Source: Candidatus Melainabacteria bacterium
GTDB taxonomy: Bacteria > Cyanobacteriota > Vampirovibrionia > Obscuribacterales > Obscuribacteraceae
Length of the DNA stretch: 5,892 bases
Assembly (NCBI GenBank): GCA_014380105.1
Contig: JACMKL010000349.1
Location: forward strand, 1 to 5,892
Reading direction: 5' to 3'
The translations under genes were made by a program, and so were the position numbers. Position 1 is the first letter of the stretch, and each line of letters starts with the position of its first letter. The notes below the pieces were generated by a model that saw nothing but the letters and a program-made list of their open reading frames with translations, was not told the origin of the DNA and did no database searches. Below, one piece after another: positions 1-5,892 of this stretch.

Positions 1-929
1 ATGTTGCGTCAGGTTGGGCAGGCGTTGAAGTATTGACCAGCGGTCAAGGTGGGTGGGCACCTAGCTATACATATTCTATTCCGCGCCTCCCTGCGTCCGG
101 AGTGGCCAGCTGGGAGAACATGGTCGTACTCGGCGGATCAGACCTCAAACTTTATGACATAACTAATCCAGAACATCCAAATTTGGTGTTGACTCAAGAT
201 TTGCAAACGTCGGTGAAAGCAATCGTTGGTGCTGGCAGTTATATTTTATGCCTCTCCAAAACCGGCATTGGCTTGCGCAAAATGGACAAATTGGGCGAAG
301 AAATCGCGACCCTGAAGACGCAAGGTATTCAGTTGTGTTACGACACGGTTCTACAGCGCGCATATGTTTTAGGGGAGCAAGAGAAAAAATCTTTCGTCCA
401 GCGTTTGAAAGTTTATTCAAATAGTCTGCAAGTCGAAAAGACAATAGACTTACCCAAAGGTGTGTCACGTGCAGTAGCAAACAACGGGCTCTTGCTCTGT
501 TCATCACTAAATGATTTGTACCTATATAGTGTCACCGACAATGTCGAGCAAATTGGCACCAGACATTTTGAAAATCTTGCTGCACGTGACTTTGCAATTA
601 GCGAACAACAAGTGATTGCAACTTTCATCGACCAGCAATCGAAAGGTTTTTTCCTCGTACTTTCAAAAGATCAAAAAGATATGAGAGTAATTGGGTCTGT
701 GGATTTGCCGCATGACGGAACGGCTGTCGCAGTACAAGGTAAGCGCGCCATTACGACCGGACGAACTCCGGACAATAAGAGCGTCGCCAGCATTGTTGAT
801 TTCACAACTCCGTCGGCACCCCGGGTAATCGCTACAATTCCAGTCGTTGAGTCGGCGTCTGCAGTTACTATTCGAGACCGAGTAGCAATTGTTGTCGGCA
901 GAGGTCTGGAAATTCTTTCTCTTTCCTGA
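1..929 (+). CDS. Beta-propeller protein with LVIVD-like repeats, 5' end outside the window
   Basis: The reading frame is open to the left edge (first full codon at 3), so this is the C-terminal part, 308 residues, of a longer protein. A TTG at 33 could be taken as a start, but the ten residues before it (VASGWAGVEV) look like a propeller strand of the LVIVD repeat family, so I reject it. About seven repeats of roughly 40-45 residues can be followed through strand cores such as DLKLYDITNPEHP (residues 47-59), RLKVYS, DLYLYSVTD, FFLVLS, ASIVDFTTPSAP (262-273) and the final GLEILSLS. The lone strands at the two ends could close the ring. No catalytic residues are recognised. LVIVD-type proteins are often exported or surface-located, but any signal peptide would lie outside the window. 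Function is unknown; a binding or scaffold role is inferred from the fold only. It ends 8 bases before the symporter gene, probably in the same operon. The fold call is fairly sure, the role is not. Confidence 0.75.
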   Translation, partial: VASGWAGVEVLTSGQGGWAPSYTYSIPRLPASGVASWENMVVLGGSDLKLYDITNPEHPNLVLTQDLQTSVKAIVGAGSYILCLSKTGIGLRKMDKLGEEIATLKTQGIQLCYDTVLQRAYVLGEQEKKSFVQRLKVYSNSLQVEKTIDLPKGVSRAVANNGLLLCSSLNDLYLYSVTDNVEQIGTRHFENLAARDFAISEQQVIATFIDQQSKGFFLVLSKDQKDMRVIGSVDLPHDGTAVAVQGKRAITTGRTPDNKSVASIVDFTTPSAPRVIATIPVVESASAVTIRDRVAIVVGRGLEILSLS

Positions 930-937
930 GTGTCAAA

Positions 938-2284
938 ATGAAAGCTCCCAGTCTCACTATTCAAATTTTCATCGGATTGGTCGTTGGTGTATTTGTGGGA
1001 GCAATGTTTCCGCAAATCGGCATAGCGCTTCATCCTGGCGCCGACATCTTCTTACGCTTGATCAAGACCATTATTGCCCCACTTGTGTTTGCCACCCTTG
1101 TTGTAGGCATTGCCGGTATGGAGAGTGCTCACTCGCTCGGGCGCTTGAGTTTTAAGTGCTTTCTCTATTTTGAAGTAGTCACAACATTTGCATTAGGCAT
1201 TGGTTTATTGCTGGTAAACATCATCAAGCCGGGCGCAGGAATGCAAATTCAAACCACCCAAAACTTTGGAGAGCTTGCCGCAAAACAACCACAAGCTGCC
1301 GATTTAATCACTCACATTTTTCCAACTAGCATTATCGATTCGATGGCGCGCGGAGACGTTTTACAAATTGTGGTGTTCTCGATTTTGTTTGCGATGGCTG
1401 TTTCTGCCACCAAATCAGAGAATATTTTAGTGATGTGTCAGTCGCTGGCAGACGTCATGTTTAAGTACACGGGCTACATCATGAAGTTTGCGCCAATCGG
1501 TGTGGCTTGTGCGATGGCAGCGACAGTTGGTGAACATGGCTTAACTGTTTTAGTGTCACTCGGAAAACTAATCGGCACGCTTTATTTGGCGCTTGTTGTA
1601 TTTGTTGTTTTCATTCTTGGACCAATTGCTTTCTTTGCCAAAATTCCTCTCAAGAAATTTTTCGGCGCAGTCAAAGAACCTTTCTTGATTGCGTTTTCTA
1701 CAACATCAAGCGAGGCTGCATTGCCTAAAGCTTTGATTGCGATGGAATCAATCGGCGTGCCGCGCAAAATTGTCAGCTTTGTCCTTCCTCTGGGCTACAC
1801 GTTCAATTTAGACGGAACAACCCTCTACCTTTCACTAGCATCGGTTTTCGTTGCGCAAGCAGCGGGCGTCAACCTTTCAATACAGCAGCAACTTTTGATG
1901 ATGTTGACATTGATGTTAACAAGCAAGGGAGTGGCAGCTGTTCCACGGGCATCCCTGGTCATTTTGGCTGGCACACTTTCGTCTTTTGGACTGCCTCTGG
2001 CTGGGGTTGCATTGATTTTGGGCGCCGACACTATTATGGATATGGCTCGAACGTCTGTGAACGTCCTGGGCAACTGTCTGGCTTCCTGTGTCGTTGCTAG
2101 ATGGGAAGGCGAATTCGACGACGCCAAGGCGAACGCAGCCCATCCAGAACCTCATCATGGACAAGTTGCCGCCGAAGCAGTCGTCGCTCCGGCAGCAGAA
2201 GACGCTGCACTTTTAGCCGAAGGTGAATTGACCGGCGGAACCACAGGCGAAGAAGCCGAAAGCAGAGCCCTCAACCTGAAGTAA
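938..2284 (+). CDS. Dicarboxylate/amino acid:cation symporter, GltP/DctA class
   Basis: Inner-membrane secondary transporter of the DAACS (SDF) family, which imports glutamate, aspartate or C4-dicarboxylates with H+ or Na+. Hydrophobic segments cover roughly residues 7-27, 40-60, 74-95, 140-158, 180-200 and 212-235, followed by the transport core. Hairpin 1 has STTSSEAALP (254-263), TM7 has NLDGT (290-294), hairpin 2 has SKGVAAVP (329-336), and TM8 has D364, D368, R371, T372 and N375. By comparison with the archaeal GltPh structure, D368 and R371 correspond to the residues that bind the substrate amino group and side-chain carboxylate. The position of the GltPh sodium ligand D405 is Asn (N379), as in E. 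coli GltP and DctA from memory, which favours proton coupling but does not prove it. The core is full length. The last ~55 residues form an extra Ala/Glu-rich tail. The ATG at 938 has no clear Shine-Dalgarno site and follows the upstream stop by 8 bases, so translational coupling is likely. Family is certain; substrate (acidic amino acid or dicarboxylate) and ion are not. Confidence 0.95.
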   Translation: MKAPSLTIQIFIGLVVGVFVGAMFPQIGIALHPGADIFLRLIKTIIAPLVFATLVVGIAGMESAHSLGRLSFKCFLYFEVVTTFALGIGLLLVNIIKPGAGMQIQTTQNFGELAAKQPQAADLITHIFPTSIIDSMARGDVLQIVVFSILFAMAVSATKSENILVMCQSLADVMFKYTGYIMKFAPIGVACAMAATVGEHGLTVLVSLGKLIGTLYLALVVFVVFILGPIAFFAKIPLKKFFGAVKEPFLIAFSTTSSEAALPKALIAMESIGVPRKIVSFVLPLGYTFNLDGTTLYLSLASVFVAQAAGVNLSIQQQLLMMLTLMLTSKGVAAVPRASLVILAGTLSSFGLPLAGVALILGADTIMDMARTSVNVLGNCLASCVVARWEGEFDDAKANAAHPEPHHGQVAAEAVVAPAAEDAALLAEGELTGGTTGEEAESRALNLK

Positions 2285-2295
2285 ATGCTGCTATT

Positions 2296-2320
2296 AACCT
2301 CGCCTCAGACCTGAGCGGTT
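2296..2320 (+). other. Imperfect hairpin after the symporter gene
   Basis: AACC (2296-2299) can pair with GGTT (2317-2320), GC (2302-2303) with GC (2315-2316), and TCA (2305-2307) with TGA (2312-2314), around the loop GACC. Bases 2300-2301 and 2304 are unpaired. It begins 11 bases after the symporter stop codon. No T run follows, so it is not a standard intrinsic terminator. It could stabilise the 3' end of the transcript or be chance pairing. Confidence 0.3.
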
Positions 2321-2340
2321 GTCCGGGTTAAGACTGAACT

Positions 2341-2369
2341 TTGGCAATTTCACTATCTATTTATCTTAT
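2341..2369 (+). promoter_or_regulatory. Possible sigma-70-type promoter for the M48 protease gene
   Basis: TTGGCA (2341-2346) matches the -35 consensus at five of six bases. After a 17-base spacer, TCTTAT (2364-2369) matches the -10 consensus at four of six. The spacer is AT-rich. Transcription from here would give a leader of about 120 bases that contains the 14-base tandem repeats. It is a consensus match only and the -10 is weak. Confidence 0.35.
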
Positions 2370-2424
2370 GCTCGTCCCAAGCGTGCGCTTTTGGGGTAGA
2401 AAGAAGATTGACGAATCACTTTTT

Positions 2425-2466
2425 AGTACGGTCTGAGTAGTACGGTCTGAGTAGTACGTTCCGAGC
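2425..2466. repeat. Three tandem copies of a 14-base repeat
   Basis: The unit AGTACGGTCTGAGT occurs at 2425-2438 and again, identical, at 2439-2452. A third copy at 2453-2466 matches at 11 of 14 positions. The array ends 31 bases before the protease start codon, between the possible promoter and the ribosome binding site. It could be a repeated protein-binding site, a leader-RNA element or a simple slippage product. The period is not a multiple of three and no gene crosses it. Confidence 0.9.
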
Positions 2467-2488
2467 CGTGTGAATCGCAAAAGCCACT

Positions 2489-2493
2489 GGAGG
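2489..2493 (+). promoter_or_regulatory. Ribosome binding site of the M48 protease gene
   Basis: GGAGG lies four bases before the ATG at 2498. It is a strong Shine-Dalgarno match, slightly close to the start, and it supports that start codon. Confidence 0.85.
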
Positions 2494-2497
2494 CTAA

Positions 2498-3427
2498 ATG
2501 ACTACCACTACAACAAAGAAGAAGTTTCCTCGTATCACTTCGGCCGCTTTCGAACATCCTGCGGATAAAGCAGCACTTGCCGCACTGAAAAAAATTCCAA
2601 TCCTTGACGTCGTTTTCCGCAAGTTCTTCGAACTCGGACTGGAAAAGATTTTCCGCATTCAATTTCTAGGGCAGGCGATTCACGTCACTCCGAAGCAATG
2701 TCCAAAAATCTACGGCATGTTTAAAGAAGCGTGTGACATTCTGGATGTCCACGAGCCCGATCTGTTTCTCACCTCAAGTCCTTACGTCAACGCCTTCACG
2801 TTTGGCGCAGAGCGTCCTTTCATCGTCATTCACTCGGCATTAGTCGACCTTTTGACCGAAGAGGAATTGATGGGAGTTTTGGGTCACGAACTGGGTCACG
2901 TCAAAGCCGGACACGTTCTCTACAGAAGTATTGCTTACTTCCTTTATGAAATGTCCAAACAAGCTGGACTGGCAAAAATGGCTGTCTACGGGTTATCCGT
3001 GGCGCTCTACGACTGGTTCAGAAAAGCCGAGATGACAGCTGACCGTGCTGAATTGTTGGTTACACAAGACGTTGATGTTTGCCTACATGTACACATGAAA
3101 TTGGCTGCCGGCTCAAAGTGTATTTACGACCAAATCAATCCACAGGAATTCTTAAAACAAGCTGATTCGTATGAAGAACTCGACTACAGCACACTCAATA
3201 AAGTCTTCAAATTGTTCAGCGAAATGTGGTTGACTCACCCAGTGCCTGTCTACCGCGCCAAAGAAATCAAAATCTGGTCGGAAAGCAAACAGTACAAAGA
3301 AATTCTCGCCGGTCGTTATCCGACCGAAGAGCCAGGACTCGGTCTGCGCCCATGTCCGCATTGCGCAAGTAAAATCAGCCCTTCCTTCTTCTTCTGTCCT
3401 GATTGTGGAAAAAATTCCAGAATTTAG
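2498..3427 (+). CDS. M48 family zinc metalloprotease with C-terminal zinc ribbon
   Basis: Predicted metal-dependent endopeptidase of 309 residues, related to the HtpX/Ste24 group. The family core reads YVNAFTFGAERPFIVIHSAL (residues 96-115), followed by the HExxH zinc site H130-E131-L-G-H134. The likely third zinc ligand is E178 in EMTADRAEL, about 44 residues later as expected for M48. Unlike HtpX there are no strong N-terminal membrane helices; only the stretch around 139-172 between the zinc motifs is moderately hydrophobic, so the enzyme is cytosolic or loosely membrane-associated by inference. The C-terminus carries a four-cysteine zinc ribbon, C286-x2-C289-x10-C300-x2-C303, a likely substrate- or partner-binding module. 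The N-terminus starts with a Thr run and a KKK cluster. The start is supported by a GGAGG site. The gene stands alone on its strand and ends at a shared bidirectional terminator. Family call is strong; the physiological substrate (misfolded protein, for example) is unknown. Confidence 0.9.
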   Translation: MTTTTTKKKFPRITSAAFEHPADKAALAALKKIPILDVVFRKFFELGLEKIFRIQFLGQAIHVTPKQCPKIYGMFKEACDILDVHEPDLFLTSSPYVNAFTFGAERPFIVIHSALVDLLTEEELMGVLGHELGHVKAGHVLYRSIAYFLYEMSKQAGLAKMAVYGLSVALYDWFRKAEMTADRAELLVTQDVDVCLHVHMKLAAGSKCIYDQINPQEFLKQADSYEELDYSTLNKVFKLFSEMWLTHPVPVYRAKEIKIWSESKQYKEILAGRYPTEEPGLGLRPCPHCASKISPSFFFCPDCGKNSRI

Positions 3428-3471
3428 ATCTCAATTTGGCTGAGAAAAATAGCAAAAGCAAAAATACAAAG

Positions 3472-3503
3472 AAAAACAGAGCCGGTTGATGGCTCTGTTT
3501 TTT
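3472..3503. terminator. Bidirectional intrinsic terminator between convergent genes
   Basis: ACAGAGCC (3476-3483) pairs perfectly with GGCTCTGT (3491-3498) around the 7-base loop GGTTGAT. The flanking A run (3472-3475) and T run (3499-3503) lengthen the stem and provide a U tract on either strand. It lies 44 bases after the protease stop and 61 bases beyond the end of the minus-strand gene, where it would end both transcripts. A further run of eight T at 3512-3519 may help plus-strand termination. Confidence 0.9.
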
Positions 3504-3564
3504 GTACTTGGTTTTTTTTGAAAACTTAAATCACTTAACGTATCAAACTTGACCAATTAACGAT

Positions 3565-4065
3565 TTAGTATTTCCCGTTTTCTGGCTCAACATCAACGAC
3601 ATCATCGTCGCCATTTGTTGAGGATGAAGAAGTTGAACTCTTCAAATTTTCACCACAACTCGGGCAAAAAGTTTTGTCTTTCGAAGCAGGTGCATGGCAG
3701 CTTGGACATTCGAATCCAGGCGACGTATGAAATCCTGCGCCGCGCTCAGACTTTTTTGCAGCAGAGCTTGCAACCGGGTCGTCCACACGTAAACTATCGA
3801 GTTCTGCTTGCAAGATTTGCATCTCAGTTTCGTAGCCCGCAACTTCATTCGCTTTGTCTTTCAAGATGTCTTCAGATACATCTTCGCCTTTGACATATTT
3901 GTCAGTAACAAGGCGACCAATTTCGAGTAGTTTGCTGGTTTTCTTTCTTTCCAGTTCGCGAACTTGATTTTGCAGATTGAAGCCCTGCATCATCTCCTGA
4001 CCGCGGCTCTGGACTCGGCTAACCTCTTTGCCTATTCCCTGGACAACGTCATCCAATAATCCCAT
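3565..4065 (-). CDS. Small coiled-coil protein with zinc ribbon and acidic Ser-rich tail
   Basis: Uncharacterised protein of 166 residues; I do not recognise a named family. The start is placed at the ATG at 4065 (MGLLDDVVQG...) because AGGGAG lies 8 bases before it. The frame also opens at a GTG at 4113, which would add 16 residues but has no ribosome site. Residues ~30-95 are charged and helical with heptad-like hydrophobics (QVRELERKKTSKLLEIG, then YETEMQILQAELDSL), which suggests a coiled coil and self-association. A zinc ribbon follows, C120-x2-C123-x10-C134-x2-C137 (CPSC and CPSCGEN). The tail has a Ser/Thr run, then DDD and further acidic residues. There is no signal peptide or membrane segment, so it is probably cytosolic. 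It lies downstream of the diguanylate cyclase on the same strand with a 158-base gap and converges on the protease gene, whose ribbon has the same spacing. A role as a binding or adaptor protein is inference only. Confidence 0.6.
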   Translation of the reverse strand: MGLLDDVVQGIGKEVSRVQSRGQEMMQGFNLQNQVRELERKKTSKLLEIGRLVTDKYVKGEDVSEDILKDKANEVAGYETEMQILQAELDSLRVDDPVASSAAKKSERGAGFHTSPGFECPSCHAPASKDKTFCPSCGENLKSSTSSSSTNGDDDVVDVEPENGKY

Positions 4066-4073
4066 TGCTTCAT

Positions 4074-4079
4074 CTCCCT
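4074..4079 (-). promoter_or_regulatory. Ribosome binding site that fixes the start of the coiled-coil gene
   Basis: On the minus strand AGGGAG lies 8 bases before the ATG at 4065, a standard Shine-Dalgarno placement. It favours that codon over the in-frame GTG at 4113, which has no such site. Confidence 0.75.
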
Positions 4080-4223
4080 TACAATCAGCACGCCCAGTGC
4101 TGAAAACTAACACAAACTCTTATCAGCTACATGCCACTTATCGAGGCCGTTTCGTCAGCTAATTATGATCTTTATATCCGATCTAAAACTTCTATGCTGC
4201 GGGAATTTCCCTGATTTAAATTG

Positions 4224-5892
4224 CTAATTTTTTGGGGCGACTTTTGGAGTGGCTCTGATTTTGGGATCGCTATCGCCATCCTTATGTCCGTTGCCCTGTG
4301 CCTTATTCGACGGCTTGACAGGCTTGGTTTTAGGCACAACAGTCGGTGCTTCAATCGCCTCGATCGCTTTGACCTCAGCTGTTGACTCTGCGTCCAACCC
4401 TGGAATGATTTTGTCATCGGCAAATTGAGCTACGTGAGTGCCGTCGTCCTGGGCTGCCACACGAACTTGATTTCTGCCATTCGCTTTTGCAACATAAAGT
4501 GCTGAATCTGCTTTGTTAAACAGCTCATCAGGATCGGCAGCATGGGCGGGATAACTCGAAACACCGATGCTGGCTGAAATTGTCCCTGGACCTTCGACAT
4601 AAACTTCGGCAATTTTTCGTCTAACTCTTTCTGCGAGTTGTTCGGCCATCTCGACCCCAGTGTTGGGAAGCAAGAGACAGAATTCCTCACCTCCATAGCG
4701 TGCAGCAACGTCGCTTACTCGTGAGGAAGCTTTCAACAATTTTCCAATTGAAGCAATAGCGTCATCGCCTGCTTTGTGTCCGTAGGTGTCATTGATTTTC
4801 TTCAAGAAATCGAGGTCGATCATAACGAGCGAAAGTGGCTCGTTATAGCGTTTGGCGCGCTCAAATTCTTTGGTGAAAGAATCGTTGAAACTGCGTCGAT
4901 TGGCGACACCGGTCAGACCATCTGTGACAGCCTGGCGAGCTAGTTCCTGGTGCAACTCAGCGTTTTCGATTGCCACTGAAAGATTGTCGGCCAGAGAGCC
5001 AATTAGTGAGATGTCATCAATGCTCCAGTCACGGGGTTCTGCGCAATCCTGCAGGAACAGAACTCCAAGTACGCGCTCACGCATGATCAGAGGCACAATC
5101 AACCCTGAGCGAATTCCCAGGCGTTTCAAGAAATGACGGTCATAGGTTAAACGTGTGTCACTGTCAGGATCGCCAATGTCTTGCGGCGCCATTTTATTGA
5201 GCGCTTGCGACGTGAATTGAAATCCGTCCTCAGAGAAAAACAGCTCTTTGGCTGAAACAACATCATCCTGGTGAAACTCAAATACATCCATTTGATCGAC
5301 CGCGTCAACATAACGCAAGACCATACAACGGCTAACCGTAAAGGTTGTGCCGATTTTCTCGACAGTGGTATCGAGCACTTTTTGAATATCAAACGAACTA
5401 CGCACGAAATTCGAGATCCAGTAGACAAGGCGTTCGCGCTCAACGTGTTTGGTGCGAATACTGTCACGCACGGTCACATCGTGAATTAATTTCATGGTCT
5501 GCTCTTCGAGCATGCCAGTTTTTTCTTCAATTTCTTCATAGCTTGAGCGCAGGCGGTCGTTCTCACGATTAAGCTCTGAGTGCTCCCAGGCATTCGTAAG
5601 CGCCAGTCCAAGCGGCAAATCGGCAAGCAAATCACTCAACTCTTCCGCGTTATACGCCGGAGAAGCAAGAAGTAGGCAGGCACAGAGCTTTTCGTCGCGA
5701 TCGATTTGATGGCAGATTATCGGCAATACGCGCTCGGGCATTTTGACGCCAAACTGATCAGAATTAAGCAAATGGCTTGACGAAATCTTTCTTTCGAAGT
5801 CTGCGCAGAAGCGATCACCAATTGAAGCTAGCTCTCGCTTATAGTCTCCGAACCAATATCGGTCGCTCAGAGCATCCATATCATTGTCGTAA
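4224..5892 (-). CDS. GAF-GGDEF diguanylate cyclase, 5' end probably outside the window
   Basis: Predicted to make cyclic di-GMP from two GTP. The frame stays open to the right edge. The first ATG is at 5879, but it has no Shine-Dalgarno site and the codons before it are open, so the protein probably begins further upstream. Numbering from that ATG (551 residues): 1-104 resembles the end of a GAF domain, closing with a helix around LALTNAWEHSEL; 98-150 is a probable coiled coil; 152-310 is a second GAF domain, ending IENAELHQEL; 316-475 is the GGDEF domain. The latter has DGLTGVANRR, metal-site D355 and N363 in DLDFLKKINDTYGH, and active site GGEEF (396-400). RVSD (387-390), exactly five residues before GGEEF, is an intact inhibitory I-site, so product feedback is expected. 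Residues ~475-551 are a low-complexity tail, Lys/Pro/Ala-rich at its end. The GAF ligand is unknown. No membrane segment is visible, so it is a soluble sensor in the part seen. Activity is strongly supported by motifs. Confidence 0.93.
   Translation of the reverse strand, partial: YDNDMDALSDRYWFGDYKRELASIGDRFCADFERKISSSHLLNSDQFGVKMPERVLPIICHQIDRDEKLCACLLLASPAYNAEELSDLLADLPLGLALTNAWEHSELNRENDRLRSSYEEIEEKTGMLEEQTMKLIHDVTVRDSIRTKHVERERLVYWISNFVRSSFDIQKVLDTTVEKIGTTFTVSRCMVLRYVDAVDQMDVFEFHQDDVVSAKELFFSEDGFQFTSQALNKMAPQDIGDPDSDTRLTYDRHFLKRLGIRSGLIVPLIMRERVLGVLFLQDCAEPRDWSIDDISLIGSLADNLSVAIENAELHQELARQAVTDGLTGVANRRSFNDSFTKEFERAKRYNEPLSLVMIDLDFLKKINDTYGHKAGDDAIASIGKLLKASSRVSDVAARYGGEEFCLLLPNTGVEMAEQLAERVRRKIAEVYVEGPGTISASIGVSSYPAHAADPDELFNKADSALYVAKANGRNQVRVAAQDDGTHVAQFADDKIIPGLDAESTAEVKAIEAIEAPTVVPKTKPVKPSNKAQGNGHKDGDSDPKIRATPKVAPKN

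Noticed and set aside
33..35. TTG as the start codon of the propeller gene
   Set aside because: The frame is open back to the window edge, the residues before it resemble a propeller strand, and no ribosome site precedes the TTG.
163..507. Minus-strand open frame of 114 codons inside the propeller gene
   Set aside because: It lies antisense to a well-supported repeat protein, and its translation has no recognisable domain.
2425..2466. CRISPR array
   Set aside because: The repeats are only 14 bases and directly abut, with no spacers.
4066..4113. GTG at 4113 as the start of the coiled-coil gene, adding 16 residues
   Set aside because: It has no Shine-Dalgarno site, while the ATG at 4065 has AGGGAG 8 bases upstream; the added residues show no recognisable feature.
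4201..4211. Terminator after the cyclase gene
   Set aside because: The palindrome gives only a 4-5 bp stem and no T run follows on the minus strand.
4430..4708. Minus-strand open frame of 92 codons inside the cyclase gene
   Set aside because: It is in another frame of the GGDEF coding region, whose motifs are intact in the main frame.

Overview
The window is ordinary-looking bacterial DNA: five protein-coding genes, no mobile elements, no RNA genes and no CRISPR. Base composition is moderate and similar across all genes, so nothing suggests recent transfer. The organism cannot be named from sequence alone. The combination of a propeller protein, a GltP-type symporter, zinc-ribbon proteins and a GAF-GGDEF regulator would suit a free-living heterotrophic bacterium. 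A non-photosynthetic relative of cyanobacteria (Melainabacteria/Obscuribacterales type) is only a guess.

Left part, plus strand. A beta-propeller protein with LVIVD-like repeats enters from beyond the left edge (its start is outside the window) and stops 8 bases before a dicarboxylate/amino-acid:cation symporter of the GltP/DctA class. The tight spacing and lack of a Shine-Dalgarno site before the symporter suggest one operon with coupled translation. The symporter has an unusual Ala/Glu-rich C-terminal tail. A 213-base intergenic region follows, with an imperfect hairpin, a possible promoter and three copies of a 14-base tandem repeat. It leads to a gene with a strong ribosome binding site for an M48-type zinc metalloprotease that ends in a zinc ribbon.

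Middle. A strong hairpin flanked by A and T runs lies between convergent genes and should terminate transcription from both sides. The gene facing the protease encodes a small coiled-coil protein with a zinc ribbon of the same spacing (CPxC-x10-CPxC) and an acidic, serine-rich tail. Its start is best placed at the internal ATG at 4065, because that codon has a good Shine-Dalgarno site.

Right part, minus strand. A diguanylate cyclase (GAF-type sensor regions, coiled coil, GGDEF domain with GGEEF active site and intact inhibitory RxxD site, basic disordered tail) runs in from beyond the right edge. It precedes the small zinc-ribbon gene on the same strand, separated by 158 bases.

No clearly new system is evident. 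The points most worth following are the paired zinc ribbons on the convergent protease and coiled-coil genes, the coupled propeller-symporter pair, and the tandem repeat upstream of the protease.
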